Positions 51,868 through 60,896 are shown, counted from the stretch's first letter. The stretch is 64,000 nt of DNA from Mycolicibacterium psychrotolerans (GCF_010729305.1 NZ_AP022574.1:744001-808000); one strand, 5' to 3'. Program-made: numbers and translations. Notes: a model not told the origin generated them from the letters alone.

Positions 51868-52080
51868 ATGACAGACAACGGCAATCACGCACCGCAGGAG
51901 AACGCCGAGAAGGACCCGTCTCAGTGGGTCACGGGCGAGGAGCCGATGACCGGGGCGCAGCGAAGCTATCTGCACACCCTCGCCCAGGAGGCCGGTGCGG
52001 AGATCCCCGAGGACGCCACCAAGGCGCAGGCGTCCGAGTTGATCGACCAACTGCAGCAGCAGACCGGTCGCGGGAACTGA
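51868..52080 (+). CDS. DUF3072 domain small protein
   Basis: The 70-residue protein contains the diagnostic core DPSQWVTGEEPMTGAQRSYL and HTLAQEAGAEIPEDATKAQA, the DUF3072 pattern, ending in a Gln-rich helix. The ATG follows a GGAGGTGA ribosome site. Function is unknown. The MTGAQRSYL segment resembles a SAP-like helical motif. It lies in a short gap between convergent and divergent neighbours. Confidence 0.85.
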   Translation: MTDNGNHAPQENAEKDPSQWVTGEEPMTGAQRSYLHTLAQEAGAEIPEDATKAQASELIDQLQQQTGRGN

Positions 52081-52087
52081 GGGAGGG

Positions 52088-52708
52088 TCAGTAGAAGAGC
52101 ACGGGCGGCAGCGGCCGCAGGCCGCCACCACTGGTGCTTCCGGCGAAGCGGACCGGTTCGTCGTACGAGCCGGTGAGGCGCAGCGTCCCGATCCGGCGGA
52201 ACTCACCCACCGGCGGACTGATCATGAAGCTCAACTCGCTGCCCGCGGCGAACCGCAGATCCCGGCCGGTGGTGTTGGGCCGGGCGCCGAACAGAATCGG
52301 TTGCAGCCCGGCCAGATACAGCCACAGCGAGGAATACAGAGGGGCCACCGGATCGCTCGGGAGCACCACGTGGTGCAGCGGTGCGCCGTCTCCCGACGAC
52401 GCCAGCAGGAAGTCCTGGTGGCGGCCGGCCCCGTAGACGTCGCACAGCTTGATGCACAGCTTGCGGGCCGTCGGGCCGCGGTCGTCGGGACCGGCCTGCA
52501 CCAGCGCGCGATGCGTGACACCAGGACGTAACGCCGACACCGACGGCACCGCGGCCGTGGAGTCGACGGACAGAGTGGCCTCGAAGGTCTCGCCGGGCGC
52601 ACTGAACACGTCCCCGCCGTATCCGATCACCGCGGCGGCCGTGTCCCGTACCGCGCGGGCACCGGCGAGCAGGTCTGCCGGATCGGCGATGCGCATGCCC
52701 TTCTTCAT
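52088..52708 (-). CDS. Conserved hypothetical protein (206 aa)
   Basis: The soluble protein contains RPGVTHRALVQAGPDDRGPT, KLCIKLCDVYGAGRHQDFLL and LRLTGSYDEPVRFAGSTSGG. The middle block vaguely recalls catalase-like folds, in which a lysine-containing strand is followed by QDFLL. I see no heme ligand and would not assign that activity. It is convergent with the DUF3072 gene, and its start is 77 bp from the divergent cutinase start. Confidence 0.65.
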   Translation of the reverse strand: MKKGMRIADPADLLAGARAVRDTAAAVIGYGGDVFSAPGETFEATLSVDSTAAVPSVSALRPGVTHRALVQAGPDDRGPTARKLCIKLCDVYGAGRHQDFLLASSGDGAPLHHVVLPSDPVAPLYSSLWLYLAGLQPILFGARPNTTGRDLRFAAGSELSFMISPPVGEFRRIGTLRLTGSYDEPVRFAGSTSGGGLRPLPPVLFY

Positions 52709-52785
52709 ACCCGGTACCCCGGTGGTGAACGACCGAGCCCTCGCGGTGAGGCGCGGGCGCCGCGCATCTGTGTCACGATCGACAG

Positions 52786-53592
52786 GTGGGGTGTGCTTCT
52801 CGTTCGATCCGTTCGTGCCGGGTATCCACGGCCATCGCCGTCAACCTCGTGCTCGCGTCGCTGGCCATGCCGTCGGCCCTGGCGCAGCCCGCAGGTCCCG
52901 AACCGCAACTGCCCGGCCCACCACCGGCCGTGCCGGCCGCGCCGCCTGCGATCGGGCCGCTCGACGCAGCTGCTCCGCCGCCCGGGTGTCCGGATGTGCA
53001 GGTGCTTTTCGCGCGCGGCACCACCGAACCCCCGGGACTCGGGGCGATGGGCGAGGCATTCGTCGACGACCTCAAGGCCCGCGTCGGTCCCCGGTCGGTG
53101 GCGGTGTACCCCGTCGACTATCCCGCGAGCCCCGACTTCCCCACCGCACTGCAGGGCGTCGTCGACGCCAGCACACAGGTGCAGAAGATCGCGGCAGCGT
53201 GCCCCGACACCCACATGGTGCTGGGCGGCTACTCCCAGGGCGCGGCCGTGATGGGCTTCGTGACAACCGAATTGATTCCCGACGGGGTGTCGGCGTCGGA
53301 GGTGCCGCAGCCGATGCCGCCCGACATCGCCGACCATGTCGCCGCGGTGGCACTGCTCGGCACACCGTCGGACCGGTTCATGAACGTCATCCAGCAGCCG
53401 GCAGTCAAGATCGGCCCGCTGTACCAGCCCAAGACCATCGAGCTGTGCGTGCCGGACGACTTCGTGTGCTCGCCCGGTAACGACATCGGCGCCCACGCCC
53501 GCTACATCTCCGACGGTCTGGTTGGTCAGGCGGCGGACTTCGCCGCGGGCAAGATCGCCGCGAGCCCGAAGCCGACGTCCCACGCCGGGTGA
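52786..53592 (+). CDS. Secreted cutinase family esterase
   Basis: The 268-residue protein has a signal peptide (STAIAVNLVLASLAMPSALA), then a Pro-rich linker, then a cutinase domain. The domain starts CPDVQVLFARGTTEPPGLGA, with the nucleophile Ser150 in LGGYSQGAAVM and the Asp/His region CVPDDFVCSPGNDIGAHARY. Mycobacterial cutinase-like proteins (CFP21/Cut family) hydrolyse lipids or esters outside the cell. Start GTG 52786 gives a long n-region, and a later start is possible. Confidence 0.9.
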   Translation: MGCASRSIRSCRVSTAIAVNLVLASLAMPSALAQPAGPEPQLPGPPPAVPAAPPAIGPLDAAAPPPGCPDVQVLFARGTTEPPGLGAMGEAFVDDLKARVGPRSVAVYPVDYPASPDFPTALQGVVDASTQVQKIAAACPDTHMVLGGYSQGAAVMGFVTTELIPDGVSASEVPQPMPPDIADHVAAVALLGTPSDRFMNVIQQPAVKIGPLYQPKTIELCVPDDFVCSPGNDIGAHARYISDGLVGQAADFAAGKIAASPKPTSHAG

Positions 53593-53605
53593 CGCCGGGC
53601 TGACG

Positions 53606-53782
53606 TCAGCGGTCGGTGAGTGTCGCCTCGAACGCCACCCGATCACCGCGGTACAGCGCACGCACGACCTCGATCGGCACACCGTCCTCATCAACGGATC
53701 TGCGGTGCAACAGCAACATCGGCATCGCGGTCGTGGACTCGCTCGGCGGAACCCGCTGGATCGTCACCCTGCCGGCGCTCAT
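53606..53782 (-). pseudogene. GntR-family UTRA-domain C-terminal remnant
   Basis: The frame ends MLLLHRRSVDEDGVPIEVVR, then ALYRGDRVAFEATLTDR. This matches the last 40 residues of a UTRA ligand-binding domain of HutC/GntR regulators (PxLxxxRxxxDxxGxPxExxxxxxRGDR). No winged-helix domain or earlier UTRA segments are found upstream, where the sequence turns into the promoter of the rclA-like gene. It is the 3' stub of a lost regulator. Confidence 0.6.
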
Positions 53783-53858
53783 CGTGCTCGGCCGGATCCG
53801 TGGCCGTGCCGCACTGCGCTGACTCCGTAATGTGTACTGCCGTGCGAAGAAGAGCTCT

Positions 53859-55247
53859 GTGAACGCCGCTGACACCCACCTCGACGCCGACCTCGTCGTG
53901 ATCGGCTACGGCAAGGGCGGCAAGACGCTGGCCGCCACGCTGGCCCGGCAAGGCTGGTCGGTGGTCATGGTGGAACGGTCACCGATGATGTACGGCGGCA
54001 CCTGCATCAACACCGGCTGCGTGCCGACCAAGGCACTCATCTCGCGGTCCGAACACCTGGCGCCCGGCGCCCATCCGCAGCACTACCGGGACGCCGTGGC
54101 CGCCACCGCACGCCTCACCTCGACGCTGCGTGCCGCCAACTTCTCCATGCTCGACACGCTCGACAGCGCCACGGTGCTGACCGGTGAGGCGGTGTTCCGG
54201 GACGCGCACACCGTCGAGGTGCACACCGCTGACCGCGGCACGGTCACCGTGACCGGCCGCCATCTCGTGGTGGGCACCGGCTCGCACGCCGTCATCCCCG
54301 ACATTCCGGGTCTGCGCGACGCGCCGAACCTCGCGACGAGCACCGAGATGCTCGTCGAGGACCGGCTGCCCGACCGGCTGGTCGTGCTCGGGGGTGGGTA
54401 CATCGGCATGGAATTCGCCGCGATGTACGCCGCATACGGCTCCGACGTCACCGTCCTCGAACGCCACGCCGACATCCTCGGGCAGGAGGACTCCGATGTG
54501 GCCGCCTGCGCCCGCGAGGTGATGGAGGCCGCAGGCGTGCGGATCGTCACCTCGGCGGTCATCGACCGCGTCGACGACCAGGGCGACGGCACCAGTGCCG
54601 TGGCGTTCCACACCGAGGCCGGGCCGGAGACACTGCCGGCCGACACCGTGCTGGTCGCACTCGGGCGCACACCGGCGACCGAGGCGCTGGCGCTGGACCG
54701 CGCCGGTGTGAAAGTCACTGCGCGCGGCGCCATCTCGGTCGACGAGCACCTTCGGACCAGCCAACCGCACATCTTCGCCGTCGGCGACGTCAACGGCGGC
54801 CCTCAGTTCACCTACGTCTCCCTCGACGATCACCGGATCGTGCTCGACCAGCTCACCGGCAGCGGTGCGCGCAGCACCACCGACCGCAGGGCCGTGCCGT
54901 ACACCCTGTTCCTGACTCCCCCGCTCTCGCGCGTCGGCCTCACCGAACGCGCGGCCGTCGACGCCGGGCGTTCCGTCAAGACCGCCGCGATGCGCGTCGC
55001 CGACATGGCGACGGTGCCGCGCGCCCGCATCGTCGAGGAGACCGCGGGCATGATGAAGGTCGTCGTGGACGCCCACACCGACGAGATCCTCGGTGCGGCG
55101 CTGCTGTCCTACGATTCGCACGAGGTGATCAACACCGTCGCGCTCGCGATGCGCCACGGCATCACGGCGTCGCAGTTGCGCGACGAGATCTACACCCATC
55201 CGTCGATGACCGAGGCGTTCAACCAGCTCCTCGGCGCACTGCGCTGA
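53859..55247 (+). CDS. rclA: RclA-like pyridine nucleotide-disulfide oxidoreductase
   Basis: The 462-residue flavoprotein has an FAD site at LVVIGYGKGGKTLAATLARQ, redox cysteines C49 and C54 in GGTCINTGCVPTKALI, an NAD(P) site at LVVLGGGYIGMEFAAMYAAY and the dimer interface block EVINTVALAMRHGITASQLR ending HPSMTEAFNQLLGAL. The GYGKGGKTLA and FTYVSLDDHRIVLDQL segments match E. coli RclA, a Cu(II) reductase that protects against hypochlorous acid. Start GTG 53859 has an AAGAAGAG site. No RclR-like regulator is beside it, only a UTRA stub. Confidence 0.88.
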   Translation: MNAADTHLDADLVVIGYGKGGKTLAATLARQGWSVVMVERSPMMYGGTCINTGCVPTKALISRSEHLAPGAHPQHYRDAVAATARLTSTLRAANFSMLDTLDSATVLTGEAVFRDAHTVEVHTADRGTVTVTGRHLVVGTGSHAVIPDIPGLRDAPNLATSTEMLVEDRLPDRLVVLGGGYIGMEFAAMYAAYGSDVTVLERHADILGQEDSDVAACAREVMEAAGVRIVTSAVIDRVDDQGDGTSAVAFHTEAGPETLPADTVLVALGRTPATEALALDRAGVKVTARGAISVDEHLRTSQPHIFAVGDVNGGPQFTYVSLDDHRIVLDQLTGSGARSTTDRRAVPYTLFLTPPLSRVGLTERAAVDAGRSVKTAAMRVADMATVPRARIVEETAGMMKVVVDAHTDEILGAALLSYDSHEVINTVALAMRHGITASQLRDEIYTHPSMTEAFNQLLGALR

Positions 55248-55259
55248 TCAGCGAATCCC

Positions 55260-56426
55260 TCAGGGCCGCAACGCGACCCGGATACAGCCGTCGGTCTTGT
55301 TCTTGAACATGTCGTAGGCGCGCACCCCGTCCTCGAGCGGCAGGTCGTGGGTGATCAGGATCGACGGGTCGAGATCGCCCTGCTGCACGTAGTCGAAGAA
55401 CTGCGGGATGTAGCGCTGGCCGTGCTGCTGTGCCGAACGCAGCGTCAGGCCCTTGTTCATCAGTGCGCCCATGGGGAACTTGTCGGTCACCCCGTAGACG
55501 CCGAGCACCGAGACGACGCCGCCTTTGCGGCACGCCAGGATGGCCTCGCGCAGGCTGGCGGCGCGGTCGGTCTCCAAGCGCAGCGCCTGCTTGGTGCGGT
55601 CGTACACCTGCTGGATGCCGGTGCTGTGGCCTTCCATGCCGACGGCCTCGATCACCGAGTCGGGCCCACGTCCGCCGGTCTTCTCCCTGAGCACCTCGGC
55701 CACGCTGTCGACCTCGGCGTAGTTGATCGTTTCGGCACCCAATCGTTCTGCCAGGGTGAGCCTTTCGGGGATCCGGTCGATCGTGATCACCCGGCCGGCA
55801 CCGTTGAGCAGCGCACTGCGCGCCGCCATCAGACCGACTCCCCCGGCGCCCCACACCGCGACGACGTCGCCGCCGGCGATGTCGCAGAAGTCGGCGCCCA
55901 TGTACCCGGTCGGCACCGCGTCCGACATGAACAGCGCCTGCTCGTCGGTCACGTAGTCCGGGATCGCGAAGCAGTTCACGTCGCCGAACGGCACCCGCAC
56001 GAACTGCGCGTGGCTGCCGGCGTAGCCGCCGAACTCGTGGGTGTAGCCGTAGATGCCGGCTGTCGGGGCGCCCAGCACGGGCGCCTGCAGTTCGGCGTTC
56101 GGGTTCGTGGTGTCACACAGCGAGTACAGGTCGTGATCGCAGTACCAACAGCTGTTGCACGCGATGAACGACGGCACGACCACCCGGGTGCCGACCCTGA
56201 TCCCGGTGACCTCGTGGCCCACCTCGACGACCTCGCCCATGAACTCGTGCCCGAAGACGTCGCCCTCCCGCATGCCGGGGATGTAGCCGTCGATGAAGTG
56301 CAGGTCCGAGCCGCAGGTGGTGGTCAGGGTGACCGCCACGATGACGTCGTGCGGGTTGAGGATCTCGGGGTCGTCGACGGTTTCCACCGCGAGGTCGTTG
56401 ACGCCGTTCCACACCAGTGCTCTCAT
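55260..56426 (-). CDS. Zinc-dependent alcohol dehydrogenase (glutathione-independent formaldehyde dehydrogenase-like)
   Basis: The 388-residue MDR enzyme has catalytic zinc ligands in TTTCGSDLHFIDGYIPG and GHEFMGEVVEVG. Structural-zinc cysteines appear partly as ACNSCWYCDHDLYSLCD, and the cofactor site is VVAVWGAGGVGLMAARSAL. The long insertion TNPNAELQAPVLGAPTAGIY and the C-terminal FPMGALMNKGLTLRSAQQHG are typical of the FDH/threonine-like subgroup. Start ATG 56426 has a GGAGG site. An SRPBCC gene is 11 bp upstream in the same direction, so one operon is likely. Confidence 0.9.
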   Translation of the reverse strand: MRALVWNGVNDLAVETVDDPEILNPHDVIVAVTLTTTCGSDLHFIDGYIPGMREGDVFGHEFMGEVVEVGHEVTGIRVGTRVVVPSFIACNSCWYCDHDLYSLCDTTNPNAELQAPVLGAPTAGIYGYTHEFGGYAGSHAQFVRVPFGDVNCFAIPDYVTDEQALFMSDAVPTGYMGADFCDIAGGDVVAVWGAGGVGLMAARSALLNGAGRVITIDRIPERLTLAERLGAETINYAEVDSVAEVLREKTGGRGPDSVIEAVGMEGHSTGIQQVYDRTKQALRLETDRAASLREAILACRKGGVVSVLGVYGVTDKFPMGALMNKGLTLRSAQQHGQRYIPQFFDYVQQGDLDPSILITHDLPLEDGVRAYDMFKNKTDGCIRVALRP

Positions 56427-56437
56427 GTCGTTCCTCC

Positions 56438-56947
56438 TCAGCGCGCCGACGCGCGGGCGCTCGGGTTGCGGACGATGGTCGGGATCTCGCCGGTCATCAA
56501 CAGTGCTCGGGCCCGGTAGAGGACCTTGAAGGCCAGTGCGCCGGTGAGCGCGCCCGGCCCGGGAGTGCTCAGCCGCGCGATCACCTCGGTGCCGCGATCC
56601 GACGGCGCATCGCGGAACGTCAGCGCGACCGACGTCGTGCCGTCTGGCCGGGCGTCGACGAACCGGACGTGGCTGTCGTCGTCGACGCCCACGACGCACT
56701 CCCACGCGGTGTCGGAGCCGAACGTCCACCGCTGCCGGTCGGGGCCGATGCTCTCCACGGCGGCGACGTCGCCGAATACTCGGGAGAGCCGGTCGGGGTC
56801 GGTGAACAGGGCGACGACCTCGGGGCGGGGACGGCCGATGGTGACGGCCTGGACCGGTGAATCGGCGCCGGCGTGGTCGGTCACTTTCTCGGCGGCCTTG
56901 GCCACGAGGTGTTTGGCGTGCTGTCTGGCGCTGTCGATGACGCTCAT
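56438..56947 (-). CDS. SRPBCC / polyketide cyclase-like protein
   Basis: The 169-residue protein has an N-terminal helix (DSARQHAKHLVAKAAEKVTD) and then the START-like fold: VTIGRPRPEVVALFTDPDRL; WTFGSDTAWECVVGVDDDSH; VALTFRDAPSDRGTEVIARL. Mycobacterial paralogues act on or bind unknown hydrophobic ligands. Its start overlaps the RecQ stop by 4 bp, and the alcohol dehydrogenase follows closely, so the three genes are probably co-transcribed. Confidence 0.83.
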   Translation of the reverse strand: MSVIDSARQHAKHLVAKAAEKVTDHAGADSPVQAVTIGRPRPEVVALFTDPDRLSRVFGDVAAVESIGPDRQRWTFGSDTAWECVVGVDDDSHVRFVDARPDGTTSVALTFRDAPSDRGTEVIARLSTPGPGALTGALAFKVLYRARALLMTGEIPTIVRNPSARASAR

Positions 56948-58614
56948 GAGCTCGCAGCTACCCGGGGCGTACCCGCCGAAACATCCTCGGCGCCGATCGT
57001 CAGAATGTGCGCGTCCCGAACCACGTCCATCGCCAGCGTGCGGTAGCCGAACTCGTCGAAAAGCACAGTGATGCGGTCGGATTCGCCGCTGATGACCACT
57101 CCGTGGCCCCACTCGCGGTGCTCGACGGGGGTGTTCGGCGGCACGGCCGGTTGCTCGTCTGTCAGCGGATGCCCCCGTCCGGCCCTGTCTTCGCAGCTGT
57201 CGCAGTTGCCGCACGGATGGGCCATCAGCTCGCCGAAGTAACCGAGCAGGTTGCGGCGCCGGCAGTCGGTGGTCTCGGCGTAGCCGCGCATCATCTCGAC
57301 GCGGGTGCGGTCGACCCGTTCGGTCGCCTCGGTGATGCGGACTGCCCGCGCGAGCACCTGCTGCACGTCCTCGTCGACCGCGGTGAACCCGCGGCGCCCC
57401 GACCTGACGGCGGCCGCCTGCTCGAGCAGGTTTACCGCCTGGGTCAGCGCGCGGCCGCTGATGCCGGTGTCGTCGCTCAGTTGTCTGAGGCGCTTGGGCG
57501 TGGTGGTCGACAGCGCCCCGAACACCGCCGTGAGGCGCTCCTCGTCGGCGTGCGCAGTCATGAAGAACTTCGCCAGCGACAGGTCCTCGGGGCGGTAGAA
57601 CAGCCGCGCCACCGCGTCCCGCCCGTCCCGGCCGGCGCGGCCCACCTGCTGGTAGTAGCTGTCCACCGAGTCCGGGATCGACGCGTGCACGACGAAGCGG
57701 ACATCCGCCTTGTCGATGCCCATGCCGAACGCGGATGTGGCGACGACGACGTCGATGTCGTCGTCCCGGAAGGCGCGGTGCACCTCGTCGCGGTCGGCCG
57801 CGCGCAGTCCGGCGTGGTACGCGCCCGCGGCGACACCCCGCTCGCGCAATGCCGCGGCGCAGCGCTCGGCGTCCTTGCGGGTGGCGGTGTACACGAGGCC
57901 GGGGCCCGCCAGCGCGGCCACCGCGTCGAGGACGGCGGCGCGCTTGTCCCGGTCGTCGACGTGGTGCTCGACCTCGAGCCGGATGTTCGGCCGGTCGAAC
58001 CCGGTGGCGATCACGGCGGGATCGCGCATGCCCAGGTGGCTGACGATGTCAGCACGCACCACTGGTGACGCTGTCGCGGTCAGCGCCACCACGGGCGCTC
58101 CGCCCAGTCGCCGCACCGCATCGGCCAGCCGCAGATAGCTCGGCCGGAAGTCGTGGCCCCATGCCGACACACAATGCGCCTCGTCGACCACGACCATCGC
58201 CAGCTCGACCGCCGAAAGCCGGTCGATCACCTCGTCTTTGAGCATCTGCTCCGGTGCGAGGAACACGTACTCGGCCTCGCCCGCCCGCACCGCTTCCCAG
58301 CTGCGCTCGGTGCGCCCGGCACTCTGGCGCGAATTCACCGCCACCGCATCGGGCGCGGCCGTGTCGTTCAGGTTCTCGATCTGGTCCTGCTGCAAGGCGA
58401 TCAGCGGCGAGACCACCACCGTCACGCCGGGCATCAGGATGGCGGGCACCTGATAGATCGCCGACTTTCCCGACCCCGTCGGCATCACGGCCAGCACGTC
58501 GCGGCCGCCGCTCACGGCCTCCATCCCGTCGAGTTGCTCGTCGCGCAGCGTCCAGCCGAACACGCGACCGGCGGCCTCCTGCAGGTCACTTCGTCGAATC
58601 ACGGCCCCGCCCAT
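56944..58614 (-). CDS. recQ: RecQ family ATP-dependent DNA helicase with C-terminal Tudor-like segment
   Basis: The 556-residue superfamily 2 helicase has motif 0 (FGWTLRDEQLDGM), Walker A MPTGSGKSAIYQVPAIL, motif II VVVDEAHCVSAWGHDFRPSY, and motifs V-VI ATSAFGMGIDKADVRFVVHA and YYQQVGRAGRDGRDAVARLF. A RecQ zinc region (CRRRN, then HPCGNCDSCED) follows. No HRDC domain is seen. The last 50 residues (VEHREWGHGVVISGESDRIT, then VLFDEFGYRTLAMDVV) resemble the Tudor/KOW-like tails of PcrA/UvrD. ATG 58614 is chosen over a longer low-complexity extension. Confidence 0.92.
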   Translation of the reverse strand: MGGAVIRRSDLQEAAGRVFGWTLRDEQLDGMEAVSGGRDVLAVMPTGSGKSAIYQVPAILMPGVTVVVSPLIALQQDQIENLNDTAAPDAVAVNSRQSAGRTERSWEAVRAGEAEYVFLAPEQMLKDEVIDRLSAVELAMVVVDEAHCVSAWGHDFRPSYLRLADAVRRLGGAPVVALTATASPVVRADIVSHLGMRDPAVIATGFDRPNIRLEVEHHVDDRDKRAAVLDAVAALAGPGLVYTATRKDAERCAAALRERGVAAGAYHAGLRAADRDEVHRAFRDDDIDVVVATSAFGMGIDKADVRFVVHASIPDSVDSYYQQVGRAGRDGRDAVARLFYRPEDLSLAKFFMTAHADEERLTAVFGALSTTTPKRLRQLSDDTGISGRALTQAVNLLEQAAAVRSGRRGFTAVDEDVQQVLARAVRITEATERVDRTRVEMMRGYAETTDCRRRNLLGYFGELMAHPCGNCDSCEDRAGRGHPLTDEQPAVPPNTPVEHREWGHGVVISGESDRITVLFDEFGYRTLAMDVVRDAHILTIGAEDVSAGTPRVAASS

Positions 58615-58687
58615 ACCCGGGCGCGGCCCGCTCAACCGGGGCATCACCGGACGTGTCGATCGTCGTCGCGCGGGTATTCGTCTCCGC

Positions 58688-60046
58688 GTGCAAACCCTGG
58701 AGATGACTGTCCTCGATCCCCGCACCGGCGACACGGTCGCGCGTGTCCCGATCGCCGGTGCGGCCGACTGCGACGCAGCGGTGGGCCGTGCGCGAACGGC
58801 GTCGGCGGCGTGGGCGCGGACACCGGCTGCCGATCGGGCAGCCGCGGTGGCTGCGGCGGCCGACGCCGTCGCCGCGGCGGCGGACGAACTCGCCGAGCTC
58901 AATCAGCGCGAGACCGGAAAGCCTCGCGACGACGCCCTCGGCGGGGTGGAAGCCGGGATCGGAACGCTGCGCCAGTACGCCCAACTGGGACCTGTGCACC
59001 GCGGCCGCAGTCTGCTCGGCGGGCCGGCGGCCATCGATGTGATGGTGCCCGAACCCCGCGGGGTCGTCGCGGTGCTGACGCCGTGGAACGACCCTGTCGC
59101 CGTGGCCGCTGGACTGATCGGCGCGGCACTGGTGACCGGCAACACCGTCGTGCACAAGCCGAGCGAGCGTTGCCCGCGCACCGGGCGACGGTTCGCCGAA
59201 CTGGTCGCCGCGGCGCTGCCCGACGGCGTGCTGGAGATCGTCGACGGGGACGGGCCCGTCGGCGCGCAGTTGGCCGGCGACGAGCGCATCGACGTGGTCG
59301 CCCATGTCGGGAGCAGTTCCACGGGCCGCGCCATCGCGCAAGCCTGCGCGGCGCACGGCGCCAAGGCGCTGCTGGAGAACGGCGGCAACGACGCGCTCAT
59401 CGTCGACGACGACGTGTCACCCCGCTGGGCGGCCGAGCAAGCAGCGCAGGGCGCCTTCGCCAATGCCGGTCAGATCTGCGTGGCCGTCGAGCGGATCTAT
59501 GTCGTGGAATCCCTGGCCGAGGCCTTCGTCGACGCCCTGGTGGCTGAGGCGCACTGTTGGAACGACCGCATCGGCCCGCTCGTCGACGAGCGGCACCGCG
59601 TGCTCGTACACAGTCATGTCACCGACGCGGTGCGTCGCGGCGCCCGCGTGCTGGTGGGCGGCGAACCGCGGCCGGGTCCCGGCACGTTCTACCCGCCGAC
59701 GGTGCTGACCGGGTGCACGCCGGACATGGCACTGTTCGCCGAGGAGACGTTCGGGCCGATCGCGCCGGTGCGGGTGGTGCCGGACTTCGCCACGGCGCTG
59801 GCCGAGGCCGCCGACGACCGCTACGGGTTGGCCGCCACGGTGCTGACCGCCGACATGGCGCACGCCCAGGAGGCCTGGCACGCACTGCCGGTGGGGACCG
59901 TGAAGATCAACGCGGTGTTCGGTGGCGCGCCCGGCGGGTCCGCCGAGCCGCGTCGCGCCAGTGGCTCGGGCATCGGATACGGGCCCGAACTGCTCGAGGA
60001 GATGACGGCGATGAAAGTGGTGCACTGGTCACCGCCGGGCCAATAG
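58688..60046 (+). CDS. Aldehyde dehydrogenase family protein
   Basis: The 452-residue ALDH has the oxyanion Asn in VLTPWNDPVAVAAGLIGAAL, the general base Glu in KALLENGGNDALIV, the catalytic Cys in NAGQICVAVERIYVV and the motif EETFGPIAPVRVV. The C-terminal RRASGSGIGYGPELLEEMTA corresponds to the tetramer tail. The sequence ENGGND in place of the usual ELGGK suggests a benzaldehyde- or semialdehyde-type subgroup. GTG 58688 is the start. It is divergent from recQ with 73 bp between. Confidence 0.91.
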   Translation: MQTLEMTVLDPRTGDTVARVPIAGAADCDAAVGRARTASAAWARTPAADRAAAVAAAADAVAAAADELAELNQRETGKPRDDALGGVEAGIGTLRQYAQLGPVHRGRSLLGGPAAIDVMVPEPRGVVAVLTPWNDPVAVAAGLIGAALVTGNTVVHKPSERCPRTGRRFAELVAAALPDGVLEIVDGDGPVGAQLAGDERIDVVAHVGSSSTGRAIAQACAAHGAKALLENGGNDALIVDDDVSPRWAAEQAAQGAFANAGQICVAVERIYVVESLAEAFVDALVAEAHCWNDRIGPLVDERHRVLVHSHVTDAVRRGARVLVGGEPRPGPGTFYPPTVLTGCTPDMALFAEETFGPIAPVRVVPDFATALAEAADDRYGLAATVLTADMAHAQEAWHALPVGTVKINAVFGGAPGGSAEPRRASGSGIGYGPELLEEMTAMKVVHWSPPGQ

Positions 60047-60084
60047 ATCCGCCCAACAACCATTTTCGAGAAAGGACGGCCGCG

Positions 60085-60507
60085 ATGCCGAAGACCACCA
60101 AGTCGGGTAAGGCCAAGGAACGCGAACTGCCCAGCACACTGCAGAAATCCGACGACAAGGCGAAGCGCACCTTCGCCAAGGCCCATGACGCCGCCGCCGA
60201 CGAGTACGGCGAGGGCGAGCGGGCTCACCGCGTGGCCTACAGCGCGCTCAAGCACAGCTACGAGAAGGTCGGCGACCACTGGGAGAAGAAGGACCAGCGC
60301 GGGCCCTCCGACGACCGGGCGGAAAGCGGAGGACCACGGGCGTCGGGCGAGACCGCCGAGGGCGTCAACGCCAACGCCACCAAAAAGCACCTCACCGATA
60401 TCGCCAAGCGGCTGAACATCACGGGCCGCTCGAAGATGTCGAAAGACGAGCTGGTGGAAGAAATCAAGAAGGCGAACCGGCGGGAGAGTCGCAAGTCCCG
60501 CGGCTAG
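60085..60507 (+). CDS. ChaB-like protein with C-terminal Rho N-terminal/SAP-like motif
   Basis: The 140-residue basic protein has a ChaB domain (ELPSTLQKSDDKAKRTFAKA, then AHDAAADEYGEGERAHRVAY, then SALKHSYEKVGDHWEKK). After a Gly/Ser linker comes a Rho_N-like segment (LTDIAKRLNITGRSKMSKDE, then LVEEIKKANRR). ChaB was once linked to cation transport regulation, but the fold suggests nucleic-acid or protein binding. It overlaps the convergent YdeI-like gene by 4 bp. Confidence 0.85.
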   Translation: MPKTTKSGKAKERELPSTLQKSDDKAKRTFAKAHDAAADEYGEGERAHRVAYSALKHSYEKVGDHWEKKDQRGPSDDRAESGGPRASGETAEGVNANATKKHLTDIAKRLNITGRSKMSKDELVEEIKKANRRESRKSRG

Positions 60508-60773
60508 GCGTTGCCGGTCCGCTCGCGGTGCTTGCATCCGGGCCAGCAGCACGGGCGGCGCTTGCCCTCCTCGAGTTCCTCCTGGGTGCGCCGGATGCGG
60601 CGCTCCCGGGTCGCGGCTTGCTTGGCATCGGTCACCCAACAGATGAACTCGTTGCGCGCAAGCGGTGTGATGTCGTTCCATGCGGCGAGCGCTGAGGGGT
60701 TCCCGTTCAGCGCTGCCCGCAGATCGTCCGGCATCTCGTGGACGACTCCGCCGAGGACCGTCGTGTTGCTCAC
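60504..60773 (-). CDS. YdeI/OmpD-associated family protein, C-terminal domain only
   Basis: The 89-residue protein matches the C-terminal region of YdeI/OmpD-associated (bacteriocin-protection-like) proteins: MPDDLRAALNGNPSALAAWN, LARNEFICWVTDAKQAATRE, then EGKRRPCCWPGCKHRE. The N-terminal domain found in longer members is absent, but short forms are common in actinobacteria. The Cys-rich end (CCWPGCKH) could bind a metal. Function is unknown. Confidence 0.83.
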   Translation of the reverse strand: MSNTTVLGGVVHEMPDDLRAALNGNPSALAAWNDITPLARNEFICWVTDAKQAATRERRIRRTQEELEEGKRRPCCWPGCKHRERTGNA

Positions 60774-60896
60774 GGCATCAGATTAACTCTCCGGGTGCGC
60801 GTCGGCGGTGCCCGAATTGGTGTCCGCGGGCCTTCGATCGCGCCATAAGCTGATGGCAACGTGTGACAACAGTGTTTCGGACCGACGGGGGAAGCA

